In this document: piece after piece, positions 8,610 through 16,721 of the stretch
How positions within the stretch are numbered: the first letter of the stretch is position 1
How the letters are laid out: each line of letters opens with the position of its first letter
Assembly (NCBI GenBank): GCA_041397725.1
Contig: JAWKVZ010000001.1
Location: forward strand, 248,001-312,000
DNA length: 64,000 nucleotides
Reading direction: 5' to 3'
DNA from: JAGRKR01 sp041397725
GTDB taxonomy: Bacteria; Pseudomonadota; Alphaproteobacteria; Rhizobiales; Hyphomicrobiaceae
The notes under the pieces: generated by a model
The model's input: the letters and a program-made list of their open reading frames with translations, nothing else
What the model was told of the DNA's origin: nothing
The model's database searches: none
Made by a program: the position numbers and the translations under genes

Positions 8610-9749
8610 TCAACCGGTCCATCGGTCCCACACCCTGAGGACGTCGAATCGGGTGACGATGAGCATAAGGCAGATCAGAATCACGAAGCCGATTCTGAAG
8701 GCTATTTCCTGCGCGCGCTCGTTCAAGGGACGGCCGCGGATGCCCTCATAGGCGTAGAAGACGAGGTGCCCGCCATCGAGGATCGGGATCGGCAGCAGGT
8801 TGGCGAATCCGAGGGCCACCGACAGGAACCCGATCATGTTGAGGAGCGCGACCAGGCCGAGCTTGGCCATGTCGCGGGTCGCGGTGGCGATGCCGATCGG
8901 GCCTGAGAGCTGGTCGCCGGACTGGCGCCCCATCGCAACATCCCCAAGATAGGATAGCGTCCGCTCGACAACGAAATAGCACTCCTTGGTGCCGAGCCAC
9001 ACCGCCGTCAGTGGATCGTAGCGCTTGAGCTCCCACTCCTGCGGCTTGGCGGTCCGTTCGATCCCGATCAGCCCGAGCTTGATCTTGTTGCCGAAGCGAT
9101 CCTTGATCTCCTTCAACTGCGGCGTGAGTTGCACCGTGATCACACGCTCGCCGCGCTTCACGCTCAAGGCCATCTGCCGGCCGGCACTGGCCGAGACGAG
9201 GCGCTTCAGCTCGTTGAACGTCGTGATCTTCGTGCCGTCGACGCCGACGATCAGGTCGCCTTGCTTGAGGCCGGCCTGCTCCGCGGCTCCGCCCTTGACC
9301 AGCTTGTCGACCAGGGGCGCCGTCGTCTGCACGCCAACGATGCTGAAGATGGCGGCGAAGATGAGGATCGCAAACAGAAAGTTGAAGATCGGACCGGCCG
9401 CAACCACGGCGGCCCGCGCCGGCAGCGACTTGGCGTGGAACGACCCGGCGCGTTGCTCGGGCGTCATCTTCGCGATCTGCTCGCGCGTCGGCACGCTGGC
9501 GGCGTTGTCGTCGTCCACGAACTTGACGTAGCCGCCGAGGGGGATCCAGGCGATGCGCCAGCGCGTGCCGTGCTTATCGTGGAAGCCCCAGATCTCCCGG
9601 CCGAACCCGATCGAGAAGGCGTCGACCTTGACGCCGCACCAGCGCGCCACGATGAAGTGGCCGAACTCATGCACGAAGACGACCAGCGTCAGTGCGAAGA
9701 GGAACGGCACCACCGTGTAAAGAACGATGTCTGTCAGGATGTTGAGCAT
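8610..9749 (-). CDS. rseP: RIP (site-2) metalloprotease RseP
   Basis: Intramembrane zinc protease that cleaves membrane-bound anti-sigma factors and signal-peptide remnants in the inner membrane. The 379-residue product has HEFGH (residues 27-31), the HExxH zinc site, in the first membrane segment. A PDZ domain (about 120-200; GGAAEQAGLKQGDLIVGVDG) follows, then NLLPIPILDGGH, the third ligand motif, and a final membrane helix. A 23-codon upstream extension is not conserved; ATG 9749 is chosen. It lies between dxr and bamA, the common order. Confidence 0.96.
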   Translation of the reverse strand: MLNILTDIVLYTVVPFLFALTLVVFVHEFGHFIVARWCGVKVDAFSIGFGREIWGFHDKHGTRWRIAWIPLGGYVKFVDDDNAASVPTREQIAKMTPEQRAGSFHAKSLPARAAVVAAGPIFNFLFAILIFAAIFSIVGVQTTAPLVDKLVKGGAAEQAGLKQGDLIVGVDGTKITTFNELKRLVSASAGRQMALSVKRGERVITVQLTPQLKEIKDRFGNKIKLGLIGIERTAKPQEWELKRYDPLTAVWLGTKECYFVVERTLSYLGDVAMGRQSGDQLSGPIGIATATRDMAKLGLVALLNMIGFLSVALGFANLLPIPILDGGHLVFYAYEGIRGRPLNERAQEIAFRIGFVILICLMLIVTRFDVLRVWDRWTG

Positions 9750-9953
9750 TGTGCGACCAGTCTCGTTTGCGCTGCACGACCGTGGCGAGGACGCCAATCC
9801 GGGACGGTGTTGGGGCAAGGCCCCCGGAGATCACTACCACAACGGGTAGATTCGAAGCTGCCGATCCGATCTCGAAGAGAAATTCATACTAAGAAACGTT
9901 TGCCGGGCCGGAGCGGACGGCTGTCGCCGTTCAGGGCGGCGAGCCTCCCGGGT

Positions 9954-11186
9954 TCAGGCCATCTGCCCGCAGGACCTCGCCAGAGAGCGGGCCGATCGGT
10001 CCACCTCGAGCACACCGGCGAGATCCGTGACCTCGCAGAGATAGCCGAGCCGCTCCGCCTCGCACAAGGTCTGCTCGACAAGTGCGGCAATATCGAGGAA
10101 GCCGAGTTTGCCGGCGAGAAACTGCTCGACGGCTATCTCATTGGCTGCGTTGAGAATTGCCGGCGCCGAGCCGCCGCGTTCCATGGCCTCGCGAGCTAGC
10201 CGCAAGCTGGGGAAACGCTGCTCGTCGGGCCGCTCGAACGTCAGCGTCGAGAGCTTCACCAGGTCGAGCCGATCGGTCGGCGTGCTCATGCGCCGGGGCC
10301 ATGCCAGGCTGACGGCGATCGGCGTCGTCATGTCGGGCGTGCTCATGTGGGCCATGACGGAGCCGTCGAGATAGCTCACGAGGCAGTGGATGACCGACTG
10401 CGGATGCACGACCACCCCGAGTTGACCGGGATCGAGGCCGAACAGATGCTTTGCCTCGATCAGCTCGAGGCCCTTGTTCATGAGCGTCGCCGAATCGACG
10501 CTGATCTTCGCGCCCATCGACCAGTTGGGGTGCCGCGTCGCCATCTCCGGTGTGGCCGTCGCCAGCCGGCTTCGCTCCCACGCGCGGAACGGACCGCCCG
10601 AGGCCGTCAGATGCACACACTCGATGGCCTCCCGGCCCCCCCGGTCGAGGCACTGCAACACGGCTGAATGCTCGGAATCCACCGGAATGAGCTCGCCACC
10701 CGCCTGCTCGACGGCCTCCATGAAGACCGAGCCGGCCGACACCAGGCACTCCTTGTTGGCGAGCGCCACGCGCGTTCCCTGCGCCGCGGCCGCGAATGTC
10801 GGCTCCAGGCCTGCCGCACCGACGATGGCGGCCATGATGCAGTCCGCTGGCCGCTCGGCCGCCTCGACGAGCCCTGCGGGGCCCGCGGCGACGGTCGTCC
10901 CAGAGCCGGCCAGCAGCTCCTTCAACTCGAGATAGTGATCGGGATCGCCGATGACGGCATGCTCCGCGCGGTGGCGCCTGGCGGCCTCGGCCAGAGCCTT
11001 GGCGTTGCGCTGGGCCGTGAGCGCGACCACCTCGAAGCGCGCGCTGTGATACGCCAGCAGATCGAGCGTGCTGGTGCCGACGGAGCCGGTCGCGCCGAGA
11101 ACGGAGACGCGGCGCGGCAGCTCGCCCTCCCCGATCGCGCGGACCGGAGCGTCTTCGATGTCGAGCTGCGGTGTCCCGCTCCTCAT
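9954..11186 (-). CDS. dxr: 1-deoxy-D-xylulose-5-phosphate reductoisomerase
   Basis: Converts DXP to 2-C-methyl-D-erythritol 4-phosphate with NADPH, committing carbon to the MEP isoprenoid pathway. The 410-residue product has the NADPH motif GATGSVGTSTLD (about 31-42), ALANKE, the metal and substrate motif VDSEHSA, and SGGPFR of the catalytic loop. The ATG at 11186 is preceded by GGGAGAGG. It lies 44 bp after cdsA and upstream of rseP. The isoprenoids it starts feed UppS two genes upstream. Confidence 0.97.
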   Translation of the reverse strand: MRSGTPQLDIEDAPVRAIGEGELPRRVSVLGATGSVGTSTLDLLAYHSARFEVVALTAQRNAKALAEAARRHRAEHAVIGDPDHYLELKELLAGSGTTVAAGPAGLVEAAERPADCIMAAIVGAAGLEPTFAAAAQGTRVALANKECLVSAGSVFMEAVEQAGGELIPVDSEHSAVLQCLDRGGREAIECVHLTASGGPFRAWERSRLATATPEMATRHPNWSMGAKISVDSATLMNKGLELIEAKHLFGLDPGQLGVVVHPQSVIHCLVSYLDGSVMAHMSTPDMTTPIAVSLAWPRRMSTPTDRLDLVKLSTLTFERPDEQRFPSLRLAREAMERGGSAPAILNAANEIAVEQFLAGKLGFLDIAALVEQTLCEAERLGYLCEVTDLAGVLEVDRSARSLARSCGQMA

Positions 11187-11230
11187 AGCGCCTCTCCCGG
11201 CGGCATGCCGTCATTCAGCTACGCAACGGG

Positions 11231-12097
11231 TTACCACCCAAGCAACAGGGACCGACCCGGCGCCAGCACATTCGTGAGAACGGCCACGAGCGCCGCTGCG
11301 GCAGCCGCGAATACCAGCCCATCCAGCCGGTCCATGAATCCGCCGTGTCCGGGAATGAGCGCGCTCGAATCCTTGACGCCGAAACCACGCTTCAAGGCCG
11401 ATTCCGCCAGGTCCCCGGCCTGTGAGATCGCTGCCAGCGCGATGCCGACGAGCGCCAGCCTAACAGCTCCGCTCCCCATGACAAAGCGGGCGAAGAGCAC
11501 ACTGACGACGAGGGCGGCAAGAATGCCGCCGCCGAGCCCCGACCACGTCTTGTTCGGCGAGACCCGCGGCCACAAGCGCGGCCCGCCGATCAGACGTCCG
11601 GCGGCGTAGGCGCCCGTATCGGTCGTCCACACCACCAGGAACAGGAAGACGATGGCCAGGAAGCCGAACTCGGGATCGGCGCGCAGCCAGATCATGGAGA
11701 TGCCCGGCGCCGCCACGTAGAGAACGCCTCCTGCGGCTGCCGGCGAGCCGCGCCCCAGCGACTGCAGGGCGACCAGTATGGCGCCCACCACCGCCACCAG
11801 CAGCCCCAGCACCGCCAGATCGAAGCCTGCCAGGACGATGGCCACCGACACCGCCAGCATGTGCGTCAGGAACGCCGGTCCCGCAGCCTCGCCGCGCACG
11901 ACCCGCGCCCACTCCCAGCTCATCGCCAGCGACACCGCCAGGATCAGCAGCGCGAACGGTAGCCGTCCCCACCACGTCAGAAAGAGCGCGACGGCCGCCA
12001 TCACGAGGGCGGACGCGAGCCGCACCCACAGCTCCGGCCCGAACAGGCGAGGACCACGCGGCGGAGCACTCGCCGGCTCGGGCTCCTGCAGCGTCAT
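11231..12097 (-). CDS. cdsA: Phosphatidate cytidylyltransferase
   Basis: Makes CDP-diacylglycerol from phosphatidic acid and CTP for phospholipid synthesis, in the inner membrane. The 288-residue protein has about seven to eight membrane helices and ends with the CdsA signature (ESALKRGFGVKDSSALIPGH then GGFMDRLDG, about residues 225-255). Its ATG overlaps the uppS stop (ATGA), so translation is coupled. Confidence 0.96.
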   Translation of the reverse strand: MTLQEPEPASAPPRGPRLFGPELWVRLASALVMAAVALFLTWWGRLPFALLILAVSLAMSWEWARVVRGEAAGPAFLTHMLAVSVAIVLAGFDLAVLGLLVAVVGAILVALQSLGRGSPAAAGGVLYVAAPGISMIWLRADPEFGFLAIVFLFLVVWTTDTGAYAAGRLIGGPRLWPRVSPNKTWSGLGGGILAALVVSVLFARFVMGSGAVRLALVGIALAAISQAGDLAESALKRGFGVKDSSALIPGHGGFMDRLDGLVFAAAAAALVAVLTNVLAPGRSLLLGW

Positions 12098-12882
12098 TTC
12101 TGGCCCGCCGAGCGCGCAGAAAGCCCCCCGAACCGCCGGTCGCGCGACCGGTAGGCGGCAATGGCCCGCTCAAGATGGTCCCGCGAGAAATCCGGCCAGT
12201 ACTCCGCCATGAACATGAACTCGGTATAGGCGCACTGCCAGAGCAGGAAGTTCGAGAGACGCTCTTCCCCGCTGGTGCGGATGAGCAGGTCGGGATCGGG
12301 AATGGCGTGCGTATCGAGCCGGGCCGCCAATGCCTCCGGAGTGATCGCGTCCGGGGCCAGGGTGCCCGCCGCCACCTCCCGGGCGAGCGCCTGCACGGCG
12401 CGCACGATCTCGTTGCGACCGCCGTAATTGAAGGCGATGACCAGTTGCAGGCCGTCGTTGTCCGCCGTGACGGACTCGCTCTCGGTGATCATCGCGAGCA
12501 GATCGGGCTCGAGGCTGTTCCGCTCGCCGATGATGCGGATGCGCACGTTCTGCTGGTGCAGATCCGCCAGATCCCGGCGGATGAAGCGCCGCATCAGCGA
12601 AAACAACTCGTCGATCTCGCTCGCCGGTCGCGACCAGTTCTCGGAGGAAAAGCTGTAAAGCGTCAGATAGCCGATACGCAGCTCGATGGCCGCCTTGACG
12701 GCACGCCGGACCGCTTCGACGCCGGCGTTGTGCCCCATCAGACGCGGCAGCCCGCGGGCCTTCGCCCAGCGGCCATTGCCATCCATGATGATGGCGATAT
12801 GGCGTGGGCCACGGAGCTCGCTCTGATCGGGACCGCTGGTCGGGGGATGCTCGCTCACGATGACGGCTGGGCTCCGCTCCAT
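12094..12882 (-). CDS. uppS: Isoprenyl (undecaprenyl) diphosphate synthase
   Basis: Cis-prenyltransferase that elongates farnesyl diphosphate to undecaprenyl diphosphate, the lipid carrier for peptidoglycan and O-antigen. The 262-residue product contains IIMDGNGRWAKARGLPR with catalytic Asp34, the SSENW motif, FNYGGRNEI, and LLIRTSGEERLSNFLLWQ near the C-terminus. I place the start at ATG 12882; a GTG one codon earlier is also open. It sits between frr and cdsA, the conserved order. Confidence 0.96.
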   Translation of the reverse strand: MERSPAVIVSEHPPTSGPDQSELRGPRHIAIIMDGNGRWAKARGLPRLMGHNAGVEAVRRAVKAAIELRIGYLTLYSFSSENWSRPASEIDELFSLMRRFIRRDLADLHQQNVRIRIIGERNSLEPDLLAMITESESVTADNDGLQLVIAFNYGGRNEIVRAVQALAREVAAGTLAPDAITPEALAARLDTHAIPDPDLLIRTSGEERLSNFLLWQCAYTEFMFMAEYWPDFSRDHLERAIAAYRSRDRRFGGLSARSAGQK

Positions 12883-12928
12883 CACTGGGACTGGCCGGCA
12901 TGGCTGAACGCCGGCGGGGCGAGACTCG

Positions 12929-13492
12929 CTAGACCTGCTTGATCTCGCGCTCCTTGGCCACCAGCATCTGGTCGACCTCCTTGATGAGCTTGTCCGTGAG
13001 CTCCTGGACGCGCGCCGAAAGCTTGTGGTGCTCGTCCTTGCTCATGTCGCCGTCCTTCTCGAGCCGCTTCAGCAGGTCCATGCCGTCGCGCCGCACGTTT
13101 CGCACGGACACCTTGGCATGCTCCGCGTACTTGTGGGCAAGCTTCACGAGCTCCTGGCGCCGCTCGGCGTTGAGCTCGGGGATCGGCAGCCGCAGCAGCG
13201 TGCCCTCGACCACGGGATTGAGCCCGAGATTGGCCTCCCGGATCGCCTTCTCGACGGCCTGCACTTGGCTCTTGTCCCAGACCTGCACCGAGATCATGCG
13301 GGCGTCGGGCGTGGAGACCGTGGCAACCTGATTGAGCGGCATTTTGCTGCCGTAGACCGAGACCACGACGGGATCGAGCAGATTGGCGCTGGCGCGACCG
13401 GTGCGCAGGCCGACGAGTTCCTGCTTCAGCACGCCCAGCGCGCCACGCATGCGCCGGTCGAGATCGTTGATATCGAACCCAGCTTCTGACAT
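12929..13492 (-). CDS. frr: Ribosome recycling factor
   Basis: With EF-G, splits post-termination ribosomes. The 187-residue product (MSEAGFDINDLDRRM...) has the family's usual length and ends in the RRF C-terminal helix (LIKEVDQMLVAKEREIKQV). The start ATG 13492 is chosen because GGGAGG lies 9 bp upstream of it, whereas an earlier in-frame ATG directly abuts that site. It lies between pyrH and uppS in the conserved rpsB-tsf-pyrH-frr string. Confidence 0.97.
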   Translation of the reverse strand: MSEAGFDINDLDRRMRGALGVLKQELVGLRTGRASANLLDPVVVSVYGSKMPLNQVATVSTPDARMISVQVWDKSQVQAVEKAIREANLGLNPVVEGTLLRLPIPELNAERRQELVKLAHKYAEHAKVSVRNVRRDGMDLLKRLEKDGDMSKDEHHKLSARVQELTDKLIKEVDQMLVAKEREIKQV

Positions 13493-13626
13493 CGCAGTCA
13501 TCCTCCCACGCTCGGGGCCCGCCATGGCTGTCGAGCCGAATTTCCGGGCCCGCCCGGCGCGCCCGACCTCAACCGCTCACCCGCCCCGGCGCCCTGTTGC
13601 CGGCGACCCCGCGAGGCTCACGCGGC

Positions 13627-14358
13627 CTAACGAATGATCGTCGAGCGCCCTGTTCCCAGCAGTATCCCGAGCAGCCCGCCTTCTTCACGAATGGAAAAGA
13701 CAATTACCGGAAGTCCGTTGTCGCGGGCAAGTGCAATGGCCGCGCCGTCCATGACCTGGAGGTTCCTGGCGAGCACCTCGTCGTAGGTCAGCTCGTCATA
13801 CCGCCTCGCATCGGCCACGCGTTTCGGGTCGGCGGAGTAGACGCCGTCGACCTGCGTCGCCTTCAGGAGGGCGTCACAGTGCATCTCAGCCGCCCGGAGC
13901 GCCGCCGTCGTATCCGTCGTGAAGAAGGGGTTGCCGGTGCCGGCCGCGAAGATCACCACGCGCCCCTTGGCCAGATGGCTGAGCGCGCGCGCATGCACGA
14001 ACGGCTCGCAGACCGTCGGCATCGGAATGGCCGAAAGCACCCGTGCCGCCACGCCCTGCTGCTCAAGGGCGTTGTGGAACGCCAGCGAGTTCATGACGGT
14101 CGCCAGCATGCCCATGTAGTCGGCGGTGGCGCGATCCATGCCCTTGGCGGCGCCGGCCAGTCCTCGGAAGATGTTGCCGCCGCCGATCACGATGGCGATC
14201 TGCACACCGTGCTCGATCGCCGCCTTGACCTCGCTCGCCAGCCTGTTCACGACGGCGATGTCGATGCCATAGGCCCCGTCGCCGACCAGTGCCTCTCCCG
14301 ATAGCTTCAGGAGAAGCCGCCGGTACTTCAGAGGAGCCGCCTTACCCGCCGTTGTCAT
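13627..14358 (-). CDS. pyrH: UMP kinase
   Basis: Amino-acid-kinase-family enzyme that phosphorylates UMP to UDP in pyrimidine synthesis; a cytosolic hexamer. The 243-residue product has LLKLSGEAL (about 15-23), GGGNIFRG (about 59-66), GTGNPFFTTDT and ATQVDGVY..DP, all standard UMPK motifs. It lies between tsf and frr. Confidence 0.97.
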   Translation of the reverse strand: MTTAGKAAPLKYRRLLLKLSGEALVGDGAYGIDIAVVNRLASEVKAAIEHGVQIAIVIGGGNIFRGLAGAAKGMDRATADYMGMLATVMNSLAFHNALEQQGVAARVLSAIPMPTVCEPFVHARALSHLAKGRVVIFAAGTGNPFFTTDTTAALRAAEMHCDALLKATQVDGVYSADPKRVADARRYDELTYDEVLARNLQVMDGAAIALARDNGLPVIVFSIREEGGLLGILLGTGRSTIIR

Positions 14359-14435
14359 CGCCGACCTCCCGTGCCGCGCCTTGCGGCGACGGCCCCTGCC
14401 GAGCAGCCGCTAGCCGGCCTGCGCCGCGCCAGAGG

Positions 14436-15368
14436 TTATCGGCCCTTGGCGGCAGCGGCCACCTCGGCGGCAAAGTCTTCCTCCTTTTTCTCGACACCCT
14501 CGCCGAGCGCGAACCGGAAGAAGCCCTTGACCTTGATCGGGCCGCCGACGCTCTTCTCCGCCGCCTTGAGCGACTTCTCAACCGTCTCCTTGCCGTCGTG
14601 GACGTAGACCTGCTGCAGCAGCACGGCCTGCTGGAAGAACTCCTTCCTGAGGCGGCCTTCGACCATCTTCTCGATGATCTCCTGCGGCTTGCCGGACGTC
14701 TTGGCCTGCTCGAGGTAGACCTGCCGCTCCCGCTCGATCAGCGCCTTGTCGAGCTCGTCCGCGGTGACGGCGAGCGGGCTCGCGGCCGCGATGTGCATGG
14801 CGAGCTGGCGACCCACCTCGGCGAGCTTATCGGCGTCTCCGGTCGATTCCAGCGCCACGATCACGCCGATCTTGCCGAGCCCGGGAGCCGCCTGCGCGTG
14901 CATATAGCTGCCGACGACGCCCTTCTCGACCGCGAGCGCAGCGGTGCGCCGCACCGTCATGTTCTCGCCGATGGTTGCGATCAGCGTGCTCACGTGATCG
15001 GCGAGCGCCACACCGGCGCCCGGAACCTTGGCCGCCAGCAGCGCATCGATATCGCTGTTGGTGTCGAGCGCCATCTTCGCAGCCGTGCCGACCAGCTCCT
15101 GGAACTGGGCGTTGCGGGCGACAAAATCCGTTTCCGAGTTCACCTCGACCAGCGCGGCGCGCGTCTTGTCGGCGGCAACGCCGACAAGACCCTCGGCGGC
15201 GATGCGGCCGGCCTTCTTGGCGGCCTTAGAGAGGCCCTTCTTGCGCAGCCAGTCGATGGCCGCTTCCATGTCGCCATTCGTCTCGCCCAGCGCCGTCTTG
15301 CAATCCATCATGCCTGCGCCGGTCTTGTCGCGCAGCTCCTTGACCATGCTCGCCGTGATCGTCGCCAT
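14436..15368 (-). CDS. tsf: Elongation factor Ts
   Basis: Guanine-nucleotide exchange factor for EF-Tu. The 310-residue product has the N-terminal UBA-like domain with VKELRDKTGAGMMDCKTAL, the SETDFVARN signature (about 79-87) and two core subdomains. It lies 96 bp downstream of rpsB, with a strong hairpin in between, and is probably cotranscribed from the rpsB promoter. Confidence 0.97.
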   Translation of the reverse strand: MATITASMVKELRDKTGAGMMDCKTALGETNGDMEAAIDWLRKKGLSKAAKKAGRIAAEGLVGVAADKTRAALVEVNSETDFVARNAQFQELVGTAAKMALDTNSDIDALLAAKVPGAGVALADHVSTLIATIGENMTVRRTAALAVEKGVVGSYMHAQAAPGLGKIGVIVALESTGDADKLAEVGRQLAMHIAAASPLAVTADELDKALIERERQVYLEQAKTSGKPQEIIEKMVEGRLRKEFFQQAVLLQQVYVHDGKETVEKSLKAAEKSVGGPIKVKGFFRFALGEGVEKKEEDFAAEVAAAAKGR

Positions 15369-15396
15369 GTTATCCGCTCCAAAATCGCTATCTCGG

Positions 15397-15419
15397 GAGG
15401 GGCGCGCGGCGCGCCCCTC
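15397..15419 (-). other. Hairpin between rpsB and tsf
   Basis: A perfect 10-bp GC-rich stem (15397-15406 with 15410-15419, 3-nt loop) lies in the rpsB-tsf spacer. No T run follows on the - strand, so full termination is unlikely. Transcript processing, mRNA stabilisation or partial attenuation is more plausible. Confidence 0.5.
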
Positions 15420-15464
15420 GCTCCTCGCTGCGTTCGTGGACCCGCAGGCCTCACGCGGCTCGCA

Positions 15465-16469
15465 TCAGCCCGCTGTCTCGTCAGCGAGCTTCTTGGCGCT
15501 GGCAACCAGGGCCTCGCGGGTGATGCGGCCCTTGAGGCCGAGCGCCGTGTTCAGCTCCTCGTAGCCGGCCTCGTCGAGATCGGCGAGTTGCCAGTAGTGG
15601 TGGATGCCGAGGTCGTTCAGCTTCTCTTCCATCTTCGGCCGGATGCCCTCGATCTTCTTGAGATCGTCGGGCTGTCCGCGCGGCGCGTCGAGCGTCTTGA
15701 GGGCGGACACCGGCGCGGCCTCCGGAATGACCTCGACCGGCGGCCTCTCGGAGGCGCCGAGATCGACGCCGGAGTCGCGCTGCGAGCGCTCGAGCCCGTC
15801 GATCGCGGCCTGCGAGATCAGGTCGCAGTAGAGCGTGATGGCCCGACCGGCGTCGTCGTTGCCCGGAATGGGAAAATCGATGCCGTCGGGATCGCAGTTG
15901 GTATCGACGATGGCGATGATGGGGATGTGCAGCTTGCGGGCCTCGGCGATGGCGATCTGCTCCTTGTTCGTGTCGATCACGAACAGGATGTTCGGCAGGC
16001 CGCCCATGTCCTTGATGCCGCCGAGCGCCGTCTGCAGCTTGTCGCGTTCGCGGGTGAGTTGCAGCACCTCTTTCTTGGTGTAGCCCTGCGCTGACGTGGT
16101 CAGCAGCTCGTCGATCTCACGCAGTCGCCGGATCGAATGCGAGATCGTCTTCCAGTTCGTCAGCGTGCCACCCAACCAGCGGTGGTTGATGAAGTACTGG
16201 GCGCAGCGCTTGGCCGAATCCGCGATGGCATCGGAAGCCTGACGCTTGGTGCCGACGAACAGCACGCGGCCGCCCTTGGCGACGACGTCGCTGACCGACA
16301 CTAGCGCCTGATGCAGCAGCGGCACGGTCTGCGCCAAGTCGATGATATGGATGTTGTTTCGCGAGCCGAAGATGAAAGGCCCCATCTTGGGGTTCCAGCG
16401 GTGGCTCTGGTGTCCGAAGTGCACGCCAGCTTCCAGAAGCTGGCGCATGCTGAATTGCGGCAAGGCCAT
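15465..16469 (-). CDS. rpsB: 30S ribosomal protein S2 with C-terminal helix-hairpin-helix extension
   Basis: Small-subunit ribosomal protein. The S2 core is about residues 1-235 (MRQLLEAGVHFGHQSHRWNPKM, then RWLGGTLTNWKT, then IPIIAIVDTNCDPD). A further 100 residues follow: a Pro/Ala linker and a helix-hairpin-helix-like module (DDLKKIEGIRPKMEEKLNDLG). The total is 334 residues against 241 in E. coli; alphaproteobacterial S2 proteins commonly carry such tails. The start ATG 16469 is fixed by the conserved MALPQFSMRQLLEAG. It is first in rpsB-tsf-pyrH-frr, behind a strong promoter. Confidence 0.96.
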   Translation of the reverse strand: MALPQFSMRQLLEAGVHFGHQSHRWNPKMGPFIFGSRNNIHIIDLAQTVPLLHQALVSVSDVVAKGGRVLFVGTKRQASDAIADSAKRCAQYFINHRWLGGTLTNWKTISHSIRRLREIDELLTTSAQGYTKKEVLQLTRERDKLQTALGGIKDMGGLPNILFVIDTNKEQIAIAEARKLHIPIIAIVDTNCDPDGIDFPIPGNDDAGRAITLYCDLISQAAIDGLERSQRDSGVDLGASERPPVEVIPEAAPVSALKTLDAPRGQPDDLKKIEGIRPKMEEKLNDLGIHHYWQLADLDEAGYEELNTALGLKGRITREALVASAKKLADETAG

Positions 16470-16604
16470 GAGGACTGCTCCATTTCCGGTTTGACCTCCG
16501 CGGACTGTAGACCGTGCCGGAACGACAACGGCCACCGGAGCAGCAAACGCCGGGTGCACCGAGGTGCCCGGGCCTGCCGCGTTGTCCGCGTGTGGAATGG
16601 GGCT

Positions 16605-16633
16605 GCCTTATCGGTCCGGGGGCTGGATGTCAA
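16605..16633 (-). promoter_or_regulatory. Sigma-70-type promoter of rpsB
   Basis: TTGACA (16633-16628), a 17-bp spacer, then TAAGGC (16610-16605) on the - strand. Transcription would start near 16598, giving a leader of about 130 nt. The leader includes a hairpin near 16550-16575, possibly involved in S2 autoregulation. Confidence 0.85.
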
Positions 16634-16721
16634 GGGATTGCCAGCCGCCGGCAGCCGTTCAGCCAGCGCCTGCGTCCCTGGCGGGCGCCCGTTCGCAGGC
16701 GTCCCGACTCCCGTTCAGCGC

